The notes beneath the pieces are model-generated. The model was not told where the DNA came from, did no database searches, and saw nothing but the letters and a program-made list of their open reading frames with translations. The translations under genes were made by a program, and so were the position numbers. From contig OW121742.1 in NCBI GenBank assembly GCA_933228675.1, positions 40,399,255 through 40,463,254 of the forward strand: 64,000 bases of DNA, given 5' to 3'. Source of the stretch: Stomorhina lunata (Eukaryota > Arthropoda > Insecta > Diptera > Rhiniidae). Below, piece after piece: positions 55,811 to 64,000 of the stretch (positions are counted from its first letter, which is position 1; every line of letters begins with the position of its first letter).

Positions 55811-57242
55811 AAAACTAAATAAGGCTTTGCTCAGTCCCTGATTTTCCTAATTACAATTCATTGATCAAAGGAATAGTAATGAAAACCTTTAACATAACCT
55901 TGAAATTAAATACCACATCATCCCATACACTACAAGTCGAATTATCACAACTTCTATTTTCAGCTCATAAACGAGCAATCTACTACATGTTTCTCATTTG
56001 AGGTCAACATAAACTGACAAACGCCTAAATGTAGTCGTAGACACATACATATTGTGGTTAACCGATAAACAATTGTTGCTACGTGTGTTTGAGCAACGTG
56101 CAACAATACCTTTTTGCTACTCCCTATCATTTGCTATTAAAGAATCATCAGCAGCAAAAGTATTATAGTTACCACCAACATCATCATCATTATCAGACCT
56201 CCTTTACTTCTGATTTACAGGTAATTGTTACCAGATTTCTAAATATAACCGAATATACGAGTATGTAGATATGTTTTGTTGTAGCCAGTAATAAGAGGTA
56301 ACACAGCAGGTAATAATAACTTCGTTTCGTATTCCCATCATGATAGTGCTGTGGATATTGTCATACTCTCCTCTTTTTTTCTTTTTCCCAACCCCAGGAT
56401 TTCTTCTGTACTAGAGCCGTAATCGCGTGTTCCATAACCGCCCACTATATGAAGTGTAAAACAACCTACTTGTGTACTTGAAACATGACCAGGAAAAAAA
56501 AACCCAGAACTAGTGGAAGGCTTAAACAAAACCCACAACATATTTCCAACCACCACAACTTGTCACTTGTACTCAAGTGACAACGATGTTATTTGCATAT
56601 ATCGAGTCAGTCTGAGTTAGGAGGGCTCATATTCCTTAAGTGTTGGTGTTACGTTGTCTATAGTCAGAAGGCACTGTGCACGGTGTGTGCATAAGTATTT
56701 ATATATTTTTAATACATATATGTGATTTAATATCTGATCTGATATTGGTGTTTTTTTGTTTCTCCTGCTTTGCTTGAAGTTGATTGTCTGGTTGGCTAGA
56801 GGAGTTTTATAATATTACCAGTAAATATCCTTTACAACAACAAAAACAACAACAACAACAAAGAGATGCCTAGCGATTAACCGCATTGGAAAGTGTGGGT
56901 TACAAATAATTTGACTTCGTTGCAGATACGGAGTCAGGAATTTTATGGGGAATTTGTGGTTTGAGATCAAGTAAATTAGTTAATTATGTGACCTTTGGAT
57001 GAAGGGGAAAGGAAATTTATACCATAGCATAGTCTTAGTTCTAGTTGTAACTGGAGTCTGAAAATAGATTTTTGTTTTAGTAAATAATTTAGGTGCTATT
57101 TTTAAAACATAGCAGGATTTCTTTTGGGTTATGCCGAATTTTCAGCCATAAAGCTTTCTCTGTTAACTTCGCAAAAATACCACAATTCTAATCCTTTTAA
57201 AGGATGACCAACCATTTACTAACCCGGTTGATAAAGCTAACC
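55811..57242. other. Unique spacer
   Basis: Contains catcatcatcattatc (about 56180) and acaacaacaacaac (about 56840) simple sequence. Overlapping open frames are short and unsupported. Nothing else identified. Confidence 0.45.
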
Positions 57243-57549
57243 TAATGGCTGTACCGCCGTGGTGTAGCAGGTTAGTCATCCGCCTAGCATACCAGAGGTC
57301 CCAAGTTCTTGAAAAAACAAATTTTCAAAAAAAAAAGCGGCGGTTCACCTCATAACTCAGCTAGCCACTGGTTGTTATAAGGCCATGTAAAACTTCTCTA
57401 ACTAATGCGTTTACCGTTCGAAGCCGGAGTTAAAACGTAGGTCCCTTTCAATGAGTCTTAAAATAGAATCGGATGCAGCTCATTGTCTGAGAGAAGTGCC
57501 ACTTGTTCCAATTGGAATGTTGTCGTGGAAATTATATATATAATGGCTG
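57243..57549 (+). mobile_element. tRNA-derived SINE (copy 1) with 9-bp target duplication
   Basis: Element 57252-57540, flanked by taatggctg at 57243-57251 and 57541-57549. The head reads ccgccgtggtgtagcagg (pol III A-box-like tggtgtagcagg) and gcataccagaggtcccaag. The B box is damaged here but readable in the other copies. The body carries gcggcggttcacctcataac and gccggagttaaaacgtaggt, and the tail is an (at)n run. Confidence 0.9.
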
Positions 57550-57599
57550 AACTAAGTATTTGCAAGTAACTCATACTTGCCGGAAAGCAATCAACCTCT

Positions 57600-57965
57600 G
57601 CCCGTACTCGGAAGAGTGGTTGTAACTATACCCAGCTTATTCTTTAGAGCTCGTGCTGTTAAAAGGGTTTTAGCGGATCTCAACATAAATAAATCTCCTG
57701 GACCGGATGACATACCAGTACTGGTCTTGAAGCAGTGATCTTCGACGTAAGCTCGTCCATTAGCCAACCTTTTTAGCACTTTAAACCATGTCGGTGAATT
57801 TTTTATGTGTTGGAAGGTGGCTAATGTAACACCAATACCCAAAATGAGTGAGGCTAGCAACATTGGCAGTTATCGTCTAATAGCATTTTGCTCTAGACTT
57901 TCCAGTGCTGGAAAGTATGGTAAAATATCTAGAGCATAGGGCCTCAACCATCCCTTTATATCGAA
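57600..57965 (+). mobile_element. LINE reverse-transcriptase N-terminal fragment
   Basis: The plus-strand translation gives VKRVLADLNINKSPGPDDIP, VLVLKQ, ARPLANLFSTLNHVGEFFMC, WKVANVTPIPK, then NIGSYRLIAF. These are RT blocks 0-1 (NKSPGPDxIP ... W..A.V.PIPK ... YR.IA). In-frame stops and a frame slip are present. It sits between two SINE copies. Confidence 0.85.
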
Positions 57966-57974
57966 CCAAGATGT

Positions 57975-58300
57975 GAACCCCCGCGGTATTGTAGGTTAGT
58001 CATCCGCCTAGCATACCAGAGGCCCAAGTTTGATCCCTGGCCAGACTTACTACCAAAAAAAAAAAAAAAAAAAAGCGGCGGTTCACCTCATAATTCAGCA
58101 AGCCACTAGTTATTGAGTATTAGGCTATATAAAACTTCTTCTCTAACTAATGCATTTGACGTTCGGAGCCGGAGTTAAAACGTAGGTCCCTCTCAATGAG
58201 TCTAAAAATAGAATCGGATGCAGCTCATTGTCTGAGAGAAGTACCACTTGTTCCAATTGGAATGTTGTCGGGGAATTATATACATATATGTATATACTAA
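57975..58300 (+). mobile_element. tRNA-derived SINE (copy 2)
   Basis: Same family as copy 1, with ggttagtcatccgcctagca, agaggcccaagtttgatccc (B-box-like) and a pure A run of about 20. The body is near identical and the tail is tatatacatatatgtatata. Boundaries are approximate; the target duplication is not clear. Confidence 0.85.
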
Positions 58301-58414
58301 CACTTCTTCCAATACCGAGAATAATACTAAGTCAAGTTATTTTTAAAAGAATATCCTATGCAGTTTCCTCTACACTCCAATGGAAACCCTTTAAACAACT
58401 CGAGGACTTTTAAT

Positions 58415-58530
58415 ATGCTGATGATCGATAAGCGCCTACAAACCTTTGTAAACAATTGTTTACGACAAATCCTTATGATATGGTGACCGAATTCTATCCT
58501 ACCAAGAGTTATCGTACTTTCAATGTCCAG
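58415..58530 (+). mobile_element. LINE C-terminal scrap
   Basis: The plus-strand frame reads KRLQTFVNNCLRQILMIW, stop, PNSILPRVI. This is the same tail motif as the element at 53935-54240 (N.CLRQIL), so it is probably the same family. Confidence 0.7.
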
Positions 58531-58649
58531 ACTTACTTTCAGTGATTCGTTTCTCAAGTTCTCCTCTTTTTCCTTCGTGGCATATACGTTTGGACTCAGC
58601 CCCTAGAATATCAGTAAACACATAACCTACCTTATACTAAAGATGTGGA

Positions 58650-59585
58650 ACCCAGCTTAGAAATCTCGAATAGCTGATCCATCTCCAACTGCTGAGACAT
58701 TTAGAGCTGCTGAGTCATCTCGAACTGCGGAGTCATCTTGAACTGCGGAGTCATCTCTACAAATGCCTAGAATATCAACTTAGTTTTGGCACATCCCAAG
58801 ACTTGTTTATGCATTCCAGCTTAGAAATCTCGAATAGCTGAGCCATCTCTAACTGTTAAGACATTTCGAGCCACTGAGTCATCTCGAACTACTGAGTCAT
58901 CTCGAACTGCTGAGTCATCTCGAACTGCTGAGTCATCTCTACAAATACCTAAAGTATCTACCTAGTTTTGTCAATATCTAAGTCTTGCGACATCTTAAGA
59001 CTTGTTTATGACTCCTAGCTTAGAAATCTTGAGTAGCTGAGCCATCTCCAACTATTGAGACATTTCGAACTACTGAGTCGTCTCGAACTGCTGAGTCATC
59101 TCTACAAATACCTAGAGTATCTACCTAGTTTTCTCAATTTCTAAGACTTGTTTGCCTAGTTTGTTTGTGCTTGCCAGCCTAGATATCTCAAATAACTAAG
59201 CCATCTCCAACTGTTGAGATATTCCGAACTACTGAGTCATCTCGAACTGCTGAGTCATCTTTACAAATACCTAGAGTGTCTACCGAGTTTCGTCAATTCC
59301 ATAGTCTTATTTATGCGTCTCAGCTTAGAAATCTCGAATAGATGAGGCATCTCCTACTGATTAGACATTTAGAACTGCTGAGTCTTCTCGAATTGGGGAG
59401 ACATCTCTACAAATGACTAGAGTATCAACTAAGTTTAGCCACATCCTAAGACTTGTTATGCATCCCAACTTAGAAATCTCGATAAGCTGAGCCATCTCCA
59501 ACTGTTGAGACATTTCGAACTACTGAGCCATCTCGAACTGCTGAGTCATCTTTACAAATACCTAGAGTATTTACTTGGTTTTGAT
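58650..59585. repeat. Tandem repeat of about 150-200 bp with 18-bp subrepeats
   Basis: About six units marked by cagcttagaaatctcgaata (near 58654, 58809, 59017, 59166, 59322, 59468). Each contains several 18-bp steps of the tcgaactgctgagtcatc type followed by tacaaatacctagagtatct. Confidence 0.88.
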
Positions 59586-59599
59586 AGATAAGTTTGGCA

Positions 59600-59757
59600 T
59601 AGCCTAATACTCAATAACCAGTGGCTAACTGAGTTATGAGGTAATCAGCCGCTTTACTTTTGTGAAATTTATTTTTTTTCAAGTAGGTTGGCCGGGGATT
59701 GAACTTGGGACCTCTGGTATGCTAGGCGGATGACTAACCTGCTATACCACGGCGGCC
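59600..59757 (-). mobile_element. tRNA-derived SINE (copy 3, 3'-truncated)
   Basis: On the minus strand: gccgccgtggtatagcagg (A box), gaggtcccaagttcaatccc (B box gttcaatccc, the best preserved of the three), then cctcataactcagttagcca and attgagtattagg, where it stops. The tRNA-like head of about 70 nt is clear, but I cannot name the parent tRNA with confidence. Confidence 0.88.
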
Positions 59758-60774
59758 TACTATTCCCCAACCTACACCTCTGTTAATTATCGAGCAGCAA
59801 ATTCTTTTGCTATAAACTCCATTGTTCCCAGCCATAGGCAACTTCAGTCATTGATGCCATTGGTGTTGCCGGTTGATGACGTTTGCAAAATGCAACAAAA
59901 ACAAATAACGAATAAGAACAACATATTTTTATAAGCTGTTTTTTCCAATTTCATTTAATCACCCACCTGCTGCAACAACACAAAAACTAACAGCTTCTGC
60001 AAAAAAATGAAAACTTTGTATTACTTCTGTGTGTTGCATGTTGCTACATGATGCGTGTGCATATGGAAAGTAGAGAATAAAGTGGAAGGAAACTGAAGCC
60101 GAATAAAAAAAAAAAAATTGCTTGTGCGTGTATTTATGCATATTTAATGCTGCATCATCATCATCAACAACAATATCATGGAAGCCATGGCTGCAACTTC
60201 ATCCTTTCTCATCATCATCAACAACATCGGAAAGCAATAACTAACAGCAGCAGCAAACAGCAACTAACAAAAATAGCAGCAACATGAATATGCATATGTT
60301 GAATTCCTGCCTCCACATGATGCGTGGTACATACAACAGCTCAGCAACATGTGATTGTGTTTTGTGCTCATATTTATCGTTGAAGAAGACCAATGTTGCA
60401 ACATAACAACAGCAGCACTCGATATACGCACTTTACGTCTGCAACACGACTGAGCTATACATCTCTCCTCGCGCGTAGTATGTTAAGCAAGAAAACCCAT
60501 AAATATGTCGAATGTTAAGATCCACGCATTGCGGAAAAATAAAATCGATCGTTTTTAATGACACCTTATCAAAAGAAGCCAATCTTATGTCTATAATTTT
60601 GTTTGTTTTTTTTTTTCATTTCGGTTGAATGTTAAATTTTGTTGTTTCTTTAGCAAATTCTGAGCGTAGTTTGTGATATGAACATGTAGTCATATAAGTA
60701 TGCAAGTGAAATGAATGTTGCTGGATACTTTTGTTTTGATGTGAAGTAAAAGGTAGTTGCATCAGGAGGTGATA
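59758..60774. other. Unique region rich in CAA/CAT/GCA simple repeats
   Basis: Stretches such as catcatcatcatcaacaaca and agcagcagcaaacagcaact (60150-60270), typical of fly introns or regulatory DNA. No exon is supported. The (gtt/caa) bias accounts for the few open frames. Confidence 0.45.
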
Positions 60775-62010
60775 AAAATTTTTGAAAAATTTCCTATCAA
60801 AAAATTCAATTTTTGAAAAATTTCCTATCAAAAAAGGAAATTTTTGAAAAATTTCCTATCAAAAAAGGAAAATTTTGAAAAATTTCTTATCGAAAAAAGA
60901 AATTTTTGAAAAATTTCCTATCAAAAAAGGAAATTTTTGAAAAATTTCCTATCAAAAAAGGAAATTTTTGAGAAATTTCCTATGAAAAAAGAAATTTTTG
61001 AAAAATTTCCTATCAAAAAAGGACATTTTTGAAAAATTTCCTATCAAAAAAGGAAATTTTTGAAAAATTTCCTATAAAAAAAGGAAATTTTTGAAAAATT
61101 TCCTATCAAAAAAGGAAATTTTTGAAAATTTTCCTATCAAAAAAGGAAATTTCCTATCAAAAAAGGACATTTTTGAAAAATTTCCTATCAAAAAAGGAAA
61201 TTTTTAAAAAATTTCCTATCAAAAAAGGAAATTTTTGAAAAATTTCCTATCAAAAAAGGAAGTTTTTGAAAAATTTCCTATCAAAAAAGGAAATTTTTGA
61301 AAAATTTCCTATCAAAAAAGGAAATTTTTGAAAATTATCCTATAAAAAAAGGAAATTTTTGAAAAATTTCCTATAAAAAAAGGAAATTTTTGAAAAATTT
61401 CCTATAAAAAAGGAAATTTTTGAAAAATTTCCTATAAAAAAAGGAAATTTTTAAAAAAATTTCCTATAAAAAAAGGAAATTTTTGAAAAATTTCCTATAA
61501 AAATAGAAAATTTTTTAAAAATTTCCTATAACAAAGGGAAATTTTTTAAAAATTTCCTGTAAAAAAAGGAAATTTTTGAAAAATTTCCTGTAAAAAAAAG
61601 GAAATTTTTGAAAAATTTCCTATAAAAACAGGAAATTTTTGAAAAATTTCCTATAAAAACAGGAAATTTTTGAAAAATTTCCTATAAAAACAGGAAATTT
61701 TTGAAAAATTTCCTATAAAAACAGGAAATTTTTGAAAAATTTCCTATAAAAACAGGAAATTTTTGAAAAATTTCCTATAAAAACAGGAAATTTTTGAAAA
61801 ATTTCCTATAAAAATAGGAAATTTTTAAAAAATCTCATATAAATAGAAAATTTTTGAAAAATTTCCTATAAAAATAGAAAATTTTTGAAAAATTTCCTAT
61901 AAAAATAGAAAATTTTTGAAAAATTTCCTATACAAATAGAAAATTTTTGAAAAATTTCCTATAAAAATAGAAAATTTTTGAAAAATTTCCTAAAATAGGA
62001 AATTTTTGAA
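60775..62010. repeat. 31-bp dyad satellite, array H (three variant blocks)
   Basis: Forward orientation. The dyad is the same as in array E, but the spacer changes block by block: tatcaaaaaa (60775-61330), tataaaaaaa (61331-61610), tataaaaaca (61615-61805), then tataaaaata with gaaaat edges to 62010. This shows local homogenisation of separate variants. Confidence 0.95.
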
Positions 62011-63785
62011 AAATACAAAAATTTTATATAGAAAAAATTTGAATGTAAAATTTTAAAGTAGAACATTTTTCGATGAAAAATTTTCATATAGAAAAAAATT
62101 TGATATAATTTTAATCAAGAAAAATTTTTGATATAAAATTTTAATCAAGAAAAATTTTATACTTAGATGTAAAAAAATTATATCTAAAAAATTTTCGATG
62201 TAAAATTTTTATGGAAAAATATTCAATGTAGAATTTTGATCGAAAAATTTTCACGTAAAATTTGTATGTAAACATTTTTTATCTAAAATTTTTATATAGA
62301 AAACTTTTCGATGAAAAATTTTTATATAGAAAATTTTACGATGATAAATTTTAATACAAAAAAAAGTTTGATGTACAAGTTTTATATAAAAAAATTTTCG
62401 GCTTAACATTTTCATATAGAAAAATTGTCTATGTAAAATTTTTATATAAACAAATTTTCGATATACAATTTTTATATAGAAAAATTTTTTATGTAAAATT
62501 TTTATTTAGCAAAATTTTTGATGCAAAATTTTTATATAGAAAACATTTCGTCAAAAAAATTGAATATTAAAATTTTTTCGATAAAAAAGTTTTATATAAA
62601 AATATTTTCGATGATAAATTTTTATTTACATTTTCAATGTAAAATTTCTATTTAGAAAAATTTTTATATAGAAAAATGATTGCTGTAAAATTTTATATAA
62701 AGATATTTCGATATAAAATTTTTATATAAAAAAATTTTCGATGTTAAATTTGTATATAGCAAAATGTAATGTAAATGTAAAATTTTTAATTATATAGATA
62801 ACTTTTTGATGAAAAATTTTTATATAGAAACATTTTCAGTGTAAAATTTTTATAAATTTTTTAAAAAATTAAAATTTTCAGTGTAAAATTTTTATATTGA
62901 AAAATTTTCGATGCAAAATTTTTATACAGAAAAATTTTCGATGTAAAATTTTTATATAGAAAAATTTTCGATGTAAAATTTTTATATAGAAAAATTTTCG
63001 ATGTAAAATTTTTATATAGAAAAATTTTCGATGCAAAATTTTTATGTAGAAAAATTTTTGATGTAAAATTTTTTAAATAGAAAAATTTTCGATGCAAAAT
63101 TTTTATATAGAAAAATTTTCGATGCAAAATTTTTATATAGAAAAATTTTTGATGTAAAATTTTTAATAGAAACATTTTCAATATAAAATTTATATTTATA
63201 AAAATTTTCAATGTTAAATTTTTATATAGAAAAACTTTCAATGTTAAATTTTTATATAGAAAAATTTTCGTAAAATTGTTATATAGAAAAATTTTCGATG
63301 TAAAATTTTTATATAGAAAAAATTTCCATGCAAAATTTTTATATAAAAAAATTTTCGATGTAAAATTTTTACATAGAAAAATTTTCGATGTAAAATTTTT
63401 ATATAGAAAAAATTTCCATGCAAAATTTTTATATAGAAAAATTTTTATATAGAAAAAATTTCCATGTAAAATTTTTATATAGAAAAATTTTCGATGTAAA
63501 ATTTTTACATAGAAAAATTTTCGATAGAAAAATTTTCGATGTAAAATTTTTATATAGAAAAATTTTCGATAGAAAAATTTTCGATGTAAAATGTTTATAT
63601 AGAAAAATATTCGATGCAATATTTTTATATAGAAAAATTTTCGATATAAAATTTGTATATAGAAAAAATTTCAATGCAAAATTTTTATATAGAAAAATTT
63701 TCAATGTAAAATTTCTATATAGAAAAATTTTCAATGTAAAATTTCTATATAGAAAACATTTCGATAAAAATTTTTCATAGAAAAC
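62011..63785. repeat. 30-bp satellite array
   Basis: Units of aaaatttttatatagaaaaa plus ttttcgatgt, diverged at 62011-62880 and cleaner at 62880-63780. The 30-bp length and absence of stops create long Phe/Lys/Asn-rich open frames on both strands (about 250 codons on minus, 120 on plus) with a 10-residue period. I treat these as artefacts. Confidence 0.95.
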
Positions 63786-63789
63786 TTTT

Positions 63790-64000
63790 TGATAATTTTT
63801 TCAAAAATTTCTTATTTTTATAGGAAATTTTTCAAAAGTTTCTTATTTTCATAGAAAATTTTTCAAAAATTTTTTATTTTTATACAAAAATTTTCAAAAA
63901 TTTCTTATTTTTATACAAAAATTTTCAAAAATTTCTTATTTTTATGGGAATTTTTTTTAAAAATTTCTTATTTTTATAGAATTTTTTTTTAAATTTTTTA
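63790..64000. repeat. 31-bp dyad satellite, array J (reverse orientation, runs off the window)
   Basis: Units of ttcaaaaatttcttattttt continue to the right edge. Confidence 0.9.

Noticed and set aside
56338..56556. Minus-strand 72-codon frame
   Set aside because: No splice, promoter or homology evidence; overlaps mixed simple sequence.
57591..57863. Minus-strand 90-codon frame
   Set aside because: It is the antisense of the RT fragment with the NKSPGPDDIP motif on the plus strand.
62861..63780. Open frames of 252, 120 and 101 codons rich in Phe, Lys, Asn and Tyr
   Set aside because: The translation simply mirrors the 30-bp satellite in several frames on both strands.

Overview
This is a window of very AT-rich, repeat-dominated eukaryotic DNA, almost certainly from a fly. 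The diagnosis rests on short 60-66 bp introns, tRNA-derived SINEs, I/R1/Jockey-like LINE fragments with CCTAA-type or CAA-type tails, hAT and mariner-like miniature elements, and one clear insect gene. I think a calyptrate (blowfly or house-fly type) genome is likely, but that is inference. There is no bacterial gene organisation, operon or CRISPR. The satellite content suggests a heterochromatic or pericentromeric setting, or a giant intron or intergenic region.

Layout. 0-2.6 kb: degenerate AT-rich repeats, a 150-bp foldback and a 16-bp minisatellite. 2.6-3.3 kb (minus strand): the only gene identified with confidence, a complete three-coding-exon Nudix diphosphoinositol polyphosphate phosphohydrolase (fly Aps / DIPP). 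3.4-5.3 kb: first array of a 31-bp dyad-symmetric satellite. 6.6-7.6 kb: a 33-bp satellite. 8.6-11.5 kb: three broken LINE tails lying head to tail on the minus strand. 11.7-13.7 kb: a mariner-type palindromic MITE and an hAT-like element. 14.2-18.3 kb: a nest of LINE fragments (one inside another with a 12-bp target duplication) bounded by Helentron-like repeats. 19.8-36.2 kb: four more 31-bp satellite arrays, including a nearly pure 7-kb array, with a 2.5-kb hAT-like insertion, two copies of a 172-bp hAT-like MITE and a decayed coding fragment between them. 36.8-37.2 kb: a compact 134-codon orphan gene candidate. 37.6-38.4 kb: a roughly 118-bp tandem repeat. 39.9-43.3 kb: a purine-rich 20/23-bp minisatellite. 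46.0-51.3 kb: two further 31-bp arrays around a 1.3-kb island that holds a TATA promoter and several small exon candidates. 52.4-55.8 kb: a 246-bp higher-order repeat, then a LINE 3' end that has itself become a tandem repeat. 57.2-59.8 kb: three SINE copies, LINE pieces and another tandem repeat. 60.8-64 kb: variant 31-bp arrays flanking a 30-bp satellite.

The most striking theme is that nearly one third of the window consists of related 30-, 31- and 33-bp satellites. Each is about three helical turns long, rich in phased A-tracts and internally palindromic. They occur in both orientations and are organised into higher-order duplications. No genes in the window obviously work together; apart from Aps, coding calls are tentative.
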